Origin: Bacillus siamensis KCTC 13613
GTDB lineage: Bacteria; Bacillota; Bacilli; Bacillales; Bacillaceae
NCBI RefSeq assembly: GCF_000262045.1
Contig: NZ_AJVF01000023.1
Coordinates: 45,863-109,862, forward strand
Direction of reading: 5' to 3'
DNA length: 64,000 nucleotides
Shown: positions 16,840-25,576 of the stretch, one piece after another
How the letters are laid out: each line of letters begins with the position of its first letter
Position numbering within the stretch: position 1 is the stretch's first letter
Notes under the pieces: generated by a model
The model's input: only the letters and a program-made list of their open reading frames with translations
Told to the model about the DNA's origin: nothing
Databases searched by the model: none
Position numbers and translations under genes: made by a program

Positions 16840-17801
16840 TAGCGGACCGACATCCTTTGAACGGGAACTTTTTCCGTTTGCATGATGTCTTCGATAACCG
16901 CTTCCGGCGTGACATCATTAAATTTCGCATCGGCAGTCAAGATCATTCTGTGCGGCAGCGTATACGGAGCCAAATACTGGACGTCATCAGGAATGACGTA
17001 ATCGCGGTCATGAAGCAGCGCGTACGCCTGCGCGGCTTTCATTAATGAGATCGAACCGCGCGGACTTACGCCCAAATGTACGGACGGATGCCGGCGGGTA
17101 TGCTGAGTGATGCCGACGATATACGCTTTAATTCCATCATCTACCCGCACCTGCTCCAGTTGTTGCTGGAGGGTGATGAACTGTTCTTTAGAAATGACGG
17201 GCTCGAAGGTTTCGAGCGGATTGCGCCCTTCCTGCAAAGACAGAACCCGAAGCTCCTCCTCGGCAGTCGGATAGCCCATGCGCAGCTTAAATAAAAACCG
17301 GTCAAGCTGCGCTTCAGGAAGCGGATACGTTCCTTCATATTCAACCGGGTTTTGTGTCGCCATGACGAAAAACGGCTCGGCCAGCCGCATTGTCTTTCCG
17401 TCAATCGTGACATTCCCCTCTTCCATCGCCTCAAGCAAAGAAGACTGCGTTTTCGGCGAGGTTCTGTTAATTTCATCGGCCAGCACGATGTTCCCCATAA
17501 TCGGTCCGGGGCGGTACTCAAATTCCATCGTTTTCGTATTATAAATAGAGACACCCGTCACATCTGACGGCAGAAGATCCGGCGTGAATTGAATCCTCTT
17601 AAAGTCAGCTCCGATCAGCTTGGCCAAAGCGCGGACCATCATCGTTTTTCCGACTCCCGGCACGTCTTCCAGCAGCACATGCCCTTTTGCGAGAATAGCG
17701 GCCAGGCTGAGTATGGCGATGTCCCGTTTTCCTATGATGATGTTTTCAATATGCTCAACGGCTTTCTCCAGCAGCGGATGCAGCTCTTCTTTATAAGCCA
17801 T
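16839..17801 (-). CDS. yeaC: YeaC, MoxR-type AAA+ ATPase
   Basis: 320 aa. Walker A is EDVPGVGKTMM (about 46-56), Walker B is IVLADEINRT, then sensor 1 FVMATQNPVE and the lid region with VSPRGSISL. MoxR ATPases act as chaperone-like partners of VWA/DUF58 proteins. I chose the ATG at 17801, after AGGGGGAG, over an upstream in-frame start at 17819 because it gives the B. subtilis-like start MAYKEELHP. First gene of yeaC-yeaD-yebA. Confidence 0.93.
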   Translation of the reverse strand: MAYKEELHPLLEKAVEHIENIIIGKRDIAILSLAAILAKGHVLLEDVPGVGKTMMVRALAKLIGADFKRIQFTPDLLPSDVTGVSIYNTKTMEFEYRPGPIMGNIVLADEINRTSPKTQSSLLEAMEEGNVTIDGKTMRLAEPFFVMATQNPVEYEGTYPLPEAQLDRFLFKLRMGYPTAEEELRVLSLQEGRNPLETFEPVISKEQFITLQQQLEQVRVDDGIKAYIVGITQHTRRHPSVHLGVSPRGSISLMKAAQAYALLHDRDYVIPDDVQYLAPYTLPHRMILTADAKFNDVTPEAVIEDIMQTEKVPVQRMSVR

Positions 17802-17911
17802 TCTTCTCCCCCTAGTCATCTCTCAAATTTCAATTATTGTAACCTAACTTTACCACAAAATATAATCAGTATAAAAAAACGTTTCAGCGAATTGTGTTCA
17901 GTCCGAAAAGA

Positions 17912-17942
17912 CAAAAAAGCTCCCTTTAGAAAGGAAGCTTTA
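17912..17942 (-). terminator. Terminator of yeaB
   Basis: Minus-strand AAGCTTCC ... GGGAGCTTTTTT, overlapping the stop codon of the yeaB remnant. Confidence 0.8.
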
Positions 17943-18280
17943 TTTCAGCTGAAGAGGCTCCATATGAACGTGTGAATGGTCGATGGCGTGTTCCTCTTTC
18001 ATCCTGCGTTCTACCTCATTGGCGATATCATGGCTCTCTTTAATATTCAGATCAGACGGCACTTCAATGACGACATCAATATAAACGCAGCTGCCAAGAT
18101 ATCCCGCTTTAATACCTTTTAAACGGCTGACGCCAAGATGTTTCGATCGTCTGTTTATAAGCTGAAATGTCCGTTACATCGAAGCCATCTGTCAAAGAGT
18201 GGGATGATTCTTTTCAAAAACTAAGGAGACCGATCACACACCGTGACTGTATCAATCCAAGCAAGGCAGATTTGCAACTC
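17940..18280 (-). pseudogene. yeaB: yeaB remnant, 3' part (CDF cation transporter)
   Basis: The minus strand encodes the C-terminal half of YeaB, a cation diffusion facilitator, with frame breaks. Pieces in order are LAWIDTVTV, VIGLL, KESSHSLTDGFDVTDIS, AYKQTIET, then LKGIKAGYLGSCVYIDVVIEV and the end HAIDHSHVHMEPLQLK. A short deletion lies after VIGLL, and a frameshift near 18140 separates the two long pieces. The N-terminal part is at 26780-27246, on the far side of the seven-gene operon. The comparison is to B. subtilis YeaB from memory. Confidence 0.85.
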
Positions 18281-18302
18281 AATGGTTAAGTTCACCTTAG
18301 GA

Positions 18303-19787
18303 TTACATCGTTTCCAATGTTAATGGTTTTATGTATTCATATGCAGGCTGATAAAATTGATCAAAAAAACTTTTTCCATCCATTTTGGATTTACGAAATA
18401 GATAAGATTCATAGGTTAAAGCTATAGGAAACACTAAGCTGTTTTCTATAACTAATTCTTCTACTTTTCTATACATGTTATTTCTCTTATTAATATTAAT
18501 TTCTTTTTTCGCATCTTTGAGGAGACCTCTAATATGAATAAGAGTTTCAGTATTCGCACGATAGATTTCTTTATCACTGCTGAAAAATAAAGATAAATCT
18601 TCCGGATCATTATAGTTAAAACTTGAGGAACTGACTAATATATGCTGCTGAGTATCTAAAAGGCTTTCATTTAAGGAAGAAAGTTCTGTTTTAACTACGT
18701 CGAAGCCTTTGGCACTCAATAATTGATATAGCTTGTTCTGCATTTCACGCAGATGAGAGTGTTCACTATAGTTATTGTAAACAATGATACTTAATTGAGG
18801 AATATACCCACATTTCAAAAGATAATTTTCCTTAGCAGCTTGAAAATTAAAATTTGTTAATTCTTCCTCATTATCAGGCATATCTAATATAGTTTCAGGT
18901 AAAAAACTATGAGCAGGCGAATATATTGATCTCTCTGATTTCGGTATGCTGGATAATAGATCTTCTTTGTTTATTGCTAAGTTAATTAAACCTCTTAATT
19001 CCTTCCACATTTTATCTTCATCATGTAACACAAAATATTCTAGAGCTATTGTGACGCTTATAGGGCTTTTCAAAATTTCAAACTCGTTTTCTGTTTGGTT
19101 TTCTGCTTCGGATAATAAATCAACTTGACTTACGTCTGTATATACCACAAACTGTAATTTTTCAAAAGAATCGATTCTTTCCTCAAAGTAATCCTCGTTC
19201 TTTTTTAAAGTCAAAACCTTAGAGTCTTCACTTAGGCTTTCATAGCAGTAAGCCCCTACTCCTATAGGGTTGTCTTTCCACACCCAGAGATCATTTTCTA
19301 AAAACTCTTCTCGCGGAACAATACTTAAGGCACTTCGAGTAAAGTATTTTAAAAAAAGCAAATTTAGATGTTTCAATTTTATTTTTAGTCTGTAATCATC
19401 AAAAACCTCTATGCCGGAACACATATTCGGAACATATCTATTTGTCTGACTTACCTCTTCATAACCTTCTATATCGGATAGTAATTCTGAAAAGGTGGAT
19501 CTTGCCCCCTTCATCATTCCTCTGCATAAAGAAAACTCAATATCTCGGGCTAAAGCCTTTCTGCCATTGTGAAAGTAAATATCTTTTCTAAGTACAAGGA
19601 GGTATTCATTATCACAATCATTAATTTCCCATTGTTCAATAATGTTAGGCAATAAATGCCCTTCTTTGGACATCTTAAATAATGGAGGAAAAAGAGCTCT
19701 GCATATTTCATAATCACATGAATAAATATTAAAAGGAGAGATATTTTTAGAAATAGCCGAAACCCCCACTTTCAAGGTACTATTCAT
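18303..19787 (-). CDS. Solute-binding domain protein (SBP_bac_5 type) without signal peptide
   Basis: 494 aa from the ATG at 19787, 8 nt after GGAGAG. The whole length looks like a family 5 oligopeptide-binding domain: LFPPLFKMSKEGHLLPNIIE, WEINDCDNEYLLVLRKDIYF and a C-terminal EELVIENSLVFPIALTYE. There is no signal peptide and no lipobox, so it should stay in the cytoplasm. The SgrR family has this domain behind a helix-turn-helix, but that N-terminal part is absent here. It overlaps the racemase gene by 8 nt (17 nt if the upstream GTG were used). Possible roles are a ligand sensor, a carrier of the product or a sequestering immunity protein. Confidence 0.7.
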   Translation of the reverse strand: MNSTLKVGVSAISKNISPFNIYSCDYEICRALFPPLFKMSKEGHLLPNIIEQWEINDCDNEYLLVLRKDIYFHNGRKALARDIEFSLCRGMMKGARSTFSELLSDIEGYEEVSQTNRYVPNMCSGIEVFDDYRLKIKLKHLNLLFLKYFTRSALSIVPREEFLENDLWVWKDNPIGVGAYCYESLSEDSKVLTLKKNEDYFEERIDSFEKLQFVVYTDVSQVDLLSEAENQTENEFEILKSPISVTIALEYFVLHDEDKMWKELRGLINLAINKEDLLSSIPKSERSIYSPAHSFLPETILDMPDNEEELTNFNFQAAKENYLLKCGYIPQLSIIVYNNYSEHSHLREMQNKLYQLLSAKGFDVVKTELSSLNESLLDTQQHILVSSSSFNYNDPEDLSLFFSSDKEIYRANTETLIHIRGLLKDAKKEININKRNNMYRKVEELVIENSLVFPIALTYESYLFRKSKMDGKSFFDQFYQPAYEYIKPLTLETM

Positions 19788-20499
19788 TCTTCCCACTCTC
19801 CAAGCCCTCTTTTATATATCTTTCTACTAGTCTTCTCGCTAGTATCTGAGAAGAATCATATATCTTGAGTTTAGTATGATTCGTACAAAAAAATAAATCA
19901 GTACAAGCACAAACTACTTCATTTATCCCTTCTGTTAAAAGAATATCTTCTATCGTTTTCCATTCATCCGTTACTTTTGAACAAACTCCTAATGTTTTAG
20001 TTTTTAAAATTAATTCATCAACTCTTTTTTGATACTCATCGTTCCAAAATACATTTTTACCTTTTAACTTTAGTTTTTCTTGATATAAATTGCTTTCCAC
20101 AGTCCCTCTTGTAGCAAGTAAGCCGACTGCACTTCCTTCATTTTCTAATTCGTTTACTGTTTCATCAATTATATTTAATATAGGTATATGTGTCATTTGG
20201 CACAATTCTTTATAATATGAATGAACCACGTTACAAGGTATTGCTATAATCGAACAATTAGAATTGTTTAGTGAGTCAATTCCGACTTTTAATGCCTTTA
20301 ACATCTCGCTGTCATCAATCGCTTTTTTAGGATGAAAAGGTGTTGGCAGCGAATATATTATCATGTGGGGAAAATCATCATCGAACTTTGCTCCATATAA
20401 ATTTTCACAGCAGTCCAGAACAGATTCTAAAAATGGACCTGTTGATCTTGGTCCCATCCCTGCAAGAATTCCAATTTTATAAACCTCACTATTATTCAT
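19780..20499 (-). CDS. Aspartate/glutamate racemase family protein
   Basis: 239 aa. GILAGMGPRSTG at about 10-21 is the family N-terminal signature. The first catalytic Cys is in AIPCNVVHSYY (Cys89). The second is in CACTDLFF (Cys199), where the family usually has GCTE; here the Glu is replaced by Asp. Both cysteines needed for two-base racemisation are present. Expected substrate is aspartate or a relative such as hydroxyaspartate. ATG at 20499 follows AAGGAGA. A stem-loop separates it from the oxygenase gene, so its level may be lower than that of the upstream genes. Confidence 0.82.
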   Translation of the reverse strand: MNNSEVYKIGILAGMGPRSTGPFLESVLDCCENLYGAKFDDDFPHMIIYSLPTPFHPKKAIDDSEMLKALKVGIDSLNNSNCSIIAIPCNVVHSYYKELCQMTHIPILNIIDETVNELENEGSAVGLLATRGTVESNLYQEKLKLKGKNVFWNDEYQKRVDELILKTKTLGVCSKVTDEWKTIEDILLTEGINEVVCACTDLFFCTNHTKLKIYDSSQILARRLVERYIKEGLESGKNE

Positions 20500-20548
20500 T
20501 CTGGTTCTCTCCTTGTTAATATCTTAGAGGTTAACAATTAAAATAAAC

Positions 20549-20589
20549 CATACACTTAGTTAAACGATAAAATTTATTCTAAGTGTATG
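20549..20589 (-). promoter_or_regulatory. Stem-loop between oxygenase and racemase genes
   Basis: CATACACTTAG (20549-20559) and CTAAGTGTATG (20579-20589) form a perfect 11-bp stem with a 19-nt loop in the longest gap inside the operon. On the minus strand it is followed by GTTTATTTT, so it may act as a weak terminator or an RNA-processing site. Confidence 0.6.
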
Positions 20590-20634
20590 ATTTAAGAAAT
20601 TTATATTAAGCTAACTGCATAAAACGACTATCAT

Positions 20635-21660
20635 TTACTTTAGTTTAAGTTCATATTTTAGAGGTATGCAAACATGACTGCCAGGGCTTCTGCTAAAACT
20701 AGATCGGCCTAGATCATTCACCGTAAACATTCTTTGAAGCCAACGATCATTCCCATCGTATTGTGGGGTAAAGGATGAGCGAGCGTGCGCTGCTAATCTG
20801 TTGTCGATAATAATAAGGTCCCCAGGACAGAGAGGTACTTTTATAGAAACCTTACTTAATGCTTCTTTTAATAATTCCAATGCCCATTTTGCTTCTTCAG
20901 TTATTCCTTCCATTAAGGAACAATGTATAACCATTTCTGGTGCTTGAATGCTGCCTGAAAGCACGGGTATGATCTTTGATAAGTCATCCGAATTAAATGA
21001 AGCAGGCGGGCTTAATTTATACAGAGGCTCTCTTAATGTTAATACTACTGAACTTGGCAGTAATTCTAAAGCATTAACTATAGAAGCAGTTTCTGTTTGT
21101 GCTTCGTTTTTATGGTCTGACCGTAAGCAATATAAAGCAAGGTGATCAGGTCTGTATGGATGTATAGCGTCTTCAGTATGATAAGTAAAAAAGACTTTGG
21201 AACCAGAGTTTTCCAAACCGCTTTCTTTCCCCTTAATCGGACAAATATCATGAATGAGCTGTCCATTTTTTTCATCAGCATACCCAATCGGCTCACCCAT
21301 ATACAGCATGAATAGCACTAGACATAATTCACTAACAAAGGTGATCTTATCCAAAGAAGGATTGCCATCATCAGGAGTCTGAGGTAAAATATCGTCTGTA
21401 GGCAAGTTTTTAAATAAAATCGTTCCTTCTCTGTTAGAATTTCGCTTAAAATTAATTAGAGCACTCTTTACTCTGTCTGGAAGATTATGCGAAACAAATT
21501 GTAATCTATTTAGGTCAGAATTATTAATAGCATTTGGATTGAAATTAATATCCTTTATTAAGTTCTCAATTAATTCTTTTTCAGCTTGTGATATTTCTAA
21601 AACTACACCTTCACTCATACCTAGAGACGAACTTTTTCCTTCGGTAAGCAAGGTTGACAA
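20635..21660 (-). CDS. Fe(II)/2-oxoglutarate oxygenase, asparagine hydroxylase (AsnO/VioC) type
   Basis: 341 aa from a TTG at 21660 after GGAAGGGGAAG. The iron site is visible: H161 and E163 in TYHTEDAIHPYRPD and the distal His292 in NRLAAHARSSF. The 2-oxoglutarate-binding Arg lies in YDGNDRWLQRMF (R306 or R310). HxE rather than HxD, and the motif RPDHLALYCLR, place it with the clavaminate synthase-like group of AsnO (asparagine 3-hydroxylase) and VioC (arginine 3-hydroxylase). It probably hydroxylates the beta carbon of a free amino acid, most simply Asn given the neighbours. Not an AlkB or TauD protein in the narrow sense. Confidence 0.85.
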   Translation of the reverse strand: MSTLLTEGKSSSLGMSEGVVLEISQAEKELIENLIKDINFNPNAINNSDLNRLQFVSHNLPDRVKSALINFKRNSNREGTILFKNLPTDDILPQTPDDGNPSLDKITFVSELCLVLFMLYMGEPIGYADEKNGQLIHDICPIKGKESGLENSGSKVFFTYHTEDAIHPYRPDHLALYCLRSDHKNEAQTETASIVNALELLPSSVVLTLREPLYKLSPPASFNSDDLSKIIPVLSGSIQAPEMVIHCSLMEGITEEAKWALELLKEALSKVSIKVPLCPGDLIIIDNRLAAHARSSFTPQYDGNDRWLQRMFTVNDLGRSSFSRSPGSHVCIPLKYELKLK

Positions 21661-21723
21661 TTTAATCTTCCCCTTCCAAAACTCAAGTTAATGAATCTTA
21701 TAAAATTATTTTTTATTATAATA

Positions 21724-22968
21724 TTACTGTTTTACAAAGCTTTTATATTCATACTGATGTTCTTTGATAGCATTCATTACATCTTTATAAACTTGATTTG
21801 TTTCCCCTTTAAAGATGTATCTGGCCGGAATCTTCAAATATCCGCCGCTTCCATCCAGTACGTCTCCTTTACTCCGTAAATACTCTTCTACTAAAGTTGA
21901 CAATTTCCCTTTAAATGAAGTGTTTTTTTCCATTAAACAAGGCAGTTCTGCTGGAAAAGGAATTAAGAGATAGCCTGAAGATACTCCTTCATCCAGCCGC
22001 ACATCTGAAACTTCTTCCCCTAATTCAACTTTTAACTGATCAGTTACAGCATCTCTGCCAATCAATAGGCTTACACATCTTGGTATATCTGCTCCTCCCA
22101 TACGGGCTCCAATTTCCATAAAAATAGGTTCGGGCTTGTCACTTTTCTCATCTACAATTAATTCAAGATGGAACATCGTATTGTTTATTCCCAAGGCATT
22201 AACGGTCTTTTGGGTAAAGTCGATGAGCCCCTCATATAACATAGTCTCATTCTTATCTACAGAAACCGCTCCCAATGGACTTTGTTGAAAGAATTTTATT
22301 GGTGGATTGATATACCGAAACGGAATACAAAATTTTAATTGATTATCCTTTACTAATCCATCAACGTGAAATACTGTTCCCTCACAATATTCCTCGCATT
22401 CCAAGTCCTTAAATTCTATGTGTGGCAATATTTCGTCATACTCCTCTTGATTATGAAGAATATGAACTCCTTTACTAGCAGCCATTCTCCTAGGCTTTAT
22501 GACAATAGGAAAGCCTGCTTGGTTAATAAATTGTTCTAACTCCTCTACACTGTCGCATTTACTAAATTTAGGAGTTCTTAAGCCGGATTGGCTGACAATC
22601 TCTTTCATCTTTACCTTATCTCTGGCATTTAGAGCCTGTTCAAAAGATAGACCCTCTAATCCCTTTTCATCTCTTAATTTCCCTGAATTCAATATATCCC
22701 ATTCACTCAGAGCTATTAACCGATCTATACTTCCTCCTTTTTTTTCAATCTTTTCAAATGCTGTACGAATGTTATCCAAAGAGTTAATATCCTCAACAAG
22801 CTCTATGATAGAATTTTCTAAAATATTTTGAGATAAACCTTTATTGCCTTCAGCGTCAACAATATAACTTACTTTATATTCGTTATGATTCATTATCTTT
22901 TCATAATCAGGTTTTTCAGAATCCCATCCTACTGACCAGCGATTAATAATACATATGTGTTTAGTCAT
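21724..22968 (-). CDS. ATP-grasp ligase (second of two)
   Basis: 414 aa. The ATP-grasp core follows a ~100-residue N-terminal domain: RDKVKMKEIV, GFPIVIKPRRMAASKGVHI (ATP-binding lysine and loop), ECEEYCEGTVFHVDGLV, and the metal/ATP site FMEIGARMGGADIP. This matches carboxylate-amine ligases of the L-amino-acid ligase type, which join amino acids through acyl phosphates. ATG at 22968 follows AAAGGGGAC. It is not a close copy of the ATP-grasp gene at 24229-25491, so the two probably catalyse different bonds. Confidence 0.85.
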   Translation of the reverse strand: MTKHICIINRWSVGWDSEKPDYEKIMNHNEYKVSYIVDAEGNKGLSQNILENSIIELVEDINSLDNIRTAFEKIEKKGGSIDRLIALSEWDILNSGKLRDEKGLEGLSFEQALNARDKVKMKEIVSQSGLRTPKFSKCDSVEELEQFINQAGFPIVIKPRRMAASKGVHILHNQEEYDEILPHIEFKDLECEEYCEGTVFHVDGLVKDNQLKFCIPFRYINPPIKFFQQSPLGAVSVDKNETMLYEGLIDFTQKTVNALGINNTMFHLELIVDEKSDKPEPIFMEIGARMGGADIPRCVSLLIGRDAVTDQLKVELGEEVSDVRLDEGVSSGYLLIPFPAELPCLMEKNTSFKGKLSTLVEEYLRSKGDVLDGSGGYLKIPARYIFKGETNQVYKDVMNAIKEHQYEYKSFVKQ

Positions 22969-22994
22969 TATACTAGTCCCCTTTATCCTTCATA

Positions 22995-24242
22995 TTATAA
23001 TTCTAAAACATCTTTTTGGGCAGCATGACGTTTATTATAAAAATAATAAGTAAATATTGTGGAGTTGACTACAATCCAAAAAATCGAAACTCCTAATATT
23101 ACTTCTTGAGGTCCTGTAATTTTAGTAAAGGTAGAAGTTATTAATCCAGCAAGGGGCAGGCTTAGACGATTAAAGAAAACAATAGTTCCCATACTCTTAC
23201 CTAATTGATGTTTCGGTATTAACTTAACTCGTTCTGTTCTTAGAAATACATTAAAAATCCCTATTCCACAAACCAAAAGGGCGTAGCCGATAACATAAAT
23301 GTAAAATTGATTGGCTATTCCCAAAATGACGCCGGATAATGTTAATAACACAATAGATGCTATGCCTATATTATTAATACTCTTACTTTTTTTCAAAAAT
23401 ACAGGAATTAACAAAACCACTATAGATCCCGTGATCCCGCCAAACATCGCCAAAAATGAATACTCTCTAGATGTTGCACCAAGAACCCCTTGGGCTACAG
23501 CTGGATTTAAAGCCATTACAGTCCCCATCACAAGATTAATAAGCATTGTTGCCAGTACCAACAGCCGAAGAAAGAAATTTTTAGCTATAAACTTAAACCC
23601 ATCCCCAATTGTTCCTAGAACTCGTTTAATGGACTTCGTTTCCCTAACAACCAGATTTTTAGCCTTATTGGGAAGACCCAGTACTCCGAAACCTGTCACT
23701 GCAAATGCAATACCAGTAATAATAAGAAAATCCATCTCTTTTATAAATAGAACCAATATACTTGCCAAAGCCGGTCCTATCACTTGAGAACTAAGCTCCA
23801 ATCCTTGGATTAACGATTGGATGCGGGGAATATCGTTATTATCAAAGTTCCTCCCGATAGTTGTTTCTAATGTGACAAAGTTTAATGAGTTTAAAATAGC
23901 GAACAAAGATGCAGCAACTGAAAGTATAATAAATGTTTGGCTTGGCATATAGATTAATAATAAGAAGCCTGATATGGAAACCAATGCTCGCAGGCTATCG
24001 CCAATAATATAAAGTTTCTTTTCTTTATAAGTATCTACAAGCACTCCTATGAAGGGGAGTAATAATACTGCCGGCAACCACTCTATAAGAAATGCTAATC
24101 CTGATTTGGACGCTTCTCCGGTGTATTGAAAAATTAATAAAGGGATAGCAAATAGCAGAAGTTGTTCGGATACTGTTGATACAAATCTGCACCCAAGGAA
24201 CCAAATCAATTTAGATGTATAGATACTATTAGACTTTTTCAA
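22995..24242 (-). CDS. MFS exporter
   Basis: 415 aa with 12 hydrophobic segments and the MFS_3-like pattern FIGVLVDTYKEKKLYIIGDS between helices 2 and 3. Such transporters export small molecules, and here would export the cluster product and give self-protection, like BacE for bacilysin. The start is a TTG at 24242 inside the end of the upstream ATP-grasp gene (14-nt overlap), with AAGGAG about 13 nt before it. No extra soluble domain. Confidence 0.88.
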   Translation of the reverse strand: MKKSNSIYTSKLIWFLGCRFVSTVSEQLLLFAIPLLIFQYTGEASKSGLAFLIEWLPAVLLLPFIGVLVDTYKEKKLYIIGDSLRALVSISGFLLLIYMPSQTFIILSVAASLFAILNSLNFVTLETTIGRNFDNNDIPRIQSLIQGLELSSQVIGPALASILVLFIKEMDFLIITGIAFAVTGFGVLGLPNKAKNLVVRETKSIKRVLGTIGDGFKFIAKNFFLRLLVLATMLINLVMGTVMALNPAVAQGVLGATSREYSFLAMFGGITGSIVVLLIPVFLKKSKSINNIGIASIVLLTLSGVILGIANQFYIYVIGYALLVCGIGIFNVFLRTERVKLIPKHQLGKSMGTIVFFNRLSLPLAGLITSTFTKITGPQEVILGVSIFWIVVNSTIFTYYFYNKRHAAQKDVLEL

Positions 24243-25491
24243 GATAGTCTAAAGGCTCCTTTAATTCCATATTATAGTACACAGGTTTTATCCATCCGTT
24301 ATGTAGAGTTTTTACTCTTATAGAATCTACATCTTTAATTACGTCTTCCCTCAGTCCAGAGAGCATTCCAAGCCAACTCCAATTACTGCTTCCCATAGCG
24401 GAAACGGTGTCCCCTAAATTTTGGGCCTGTGTATGCTTAGATTTCATATTTTCTGCATACTTAATTTCAAGTACTCTATCTTGATTAGGAATTCCGTATG
24501 CTATCCCTAAGCTCTCCTTACATTCTTCTCCCCAAAAGGCCGCAGGAATGATCTCTTTTTCATTTAGAACTAACTCCATTGATTGTCGGTAAATACTATG
24601 CGGTTCAATTCCGTATGAACAAGCTATAATCTCAGTAATATTTGCTCCGCCAGGCCTTCCAAAGTTACAATCTATTAGTTTAACTTGATTTTCTGAAACA
24701 ATAAATTCAGTATGGAAAAATCCTCTGCTATACCCGCTCCTCTCCACTAGAGTTTGAACAATCTTGCACAATTCTTTCTGAGCTATAGAATGATAAGGGA
24801 ATATGAATACCGATTCTGCATTTTCCGTCTTCCTTCTGCCAGTTACTCCAATTGGAATTACTTTACTTTCTAAAACGTATCCCTCTAAGCTTACAAGTTC
24901 TCCGTCTATTATTTCTTGAACGACATATTCGTCAGGGTGCAGATGCTTAGGTAAGGTTTTATCAAATAATTTTTCTATATTCTCGATATCATTTTCATCC
25001 TCTAATACACTTATACCTTTAGCCCCAGCTGCAAAGGATGGTTTTAGTATCAATCCATTCTGTGAAGCTGATAACATTTTTTTTATCTCTGAATAAGGAA
25101 TCGCCCCTGTAGTGAAAGAAAGTGATAGCGGCGTAAATTCTGGGATAATGTCATTGACATAAGCCTTATCCTTAAGTAATTCAATTTTTGGATCAATTCC
25201 CTTTATATCTAAAGCGCTGCATAATTTAGTGCAAATTTCTAATTTACTATCTAAAAAAGAGATAACTCCTGCAATGTCCTCTTTTGGAAAAGTTTTTATA
25301 ATTTCATACAGTTCTTCAAAAGAATTAGTATTACAATTAATAAACTTATAAGATGTAAGTTGAGAGAGTGCATCTCCTTCCTGACTATTTAAGTTTGTCA
25401 AGAACAGAACATTCAGATTCATTTCCTTTGCCGCTTTTACAATATACTCTGGCCCAATAACAGAAGAATCAATAACAAATAAGGTTTTCAC
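24229..25491 (-). CDS. ATP-grasp ligase (first of two)
   Basis: 420 aa from a GTG at 25491. Core motifs: KDKAYVNDIIPEF, GLILKPSFAAGAKGISVL (ATP-binding lysine and small-residue loop), YVVQEIIDGELVSLEGYV, and the catalytic site LIDCNFGRPGGANITEI. The family joins a carboxylate to an amine with ATP. The C-terminal ~100 residues hold a separate domain found in many biosynthetic ATP-grasp proteins. It is coupled to the exporter by overlap. Substrates cannot be inferred from sequence alone. Confidence 0.85.
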   Translation of the reverse strand: MKTLFVIDSSVIGPEYIVKAAKEMNLNVLFLTNLNSQEGDALSQLTSYKFINCNTNSFEELYEIIKTFPKEDIAGVISFLDSKLEICTKLCSALDIKGIDPKIELLKDKAYVNDIIPEFTPLSLSFTTGAIPYSEIKKMLSASQNGLILKPSFAAGAKGISVLEDENDIENIEKLFDKTLPKHLHPDEYVVQEIIDGELVSLEGYVLESKVIPIGVTGRRKTENAESVFIFPYHSIAQKELCKIVQTLVERSGYSRGFFHTEFIVSENQVKLIDCNFGRPGGANITEIIACSYGIEPHSIYRQSMELVLNEKEIIPAAFWGEECKESLGIAYGIPNQDRVLEIKYAENMKSKHTQAQNLGDTVSAMGSSNWSWLGMLSGLREDVIKDVDSIRVKTLHNGWIKPVYYNMELKEPLDYLEKV

Positions 25492-25576
25492 GTTTTTCTA
25501 ATTCTCCCTTCTATACACTCAAAAGAAAGAAAAGGGTCAGAATTTAATTCCTTACCCTCTCCCCTATTAGAAGTTA

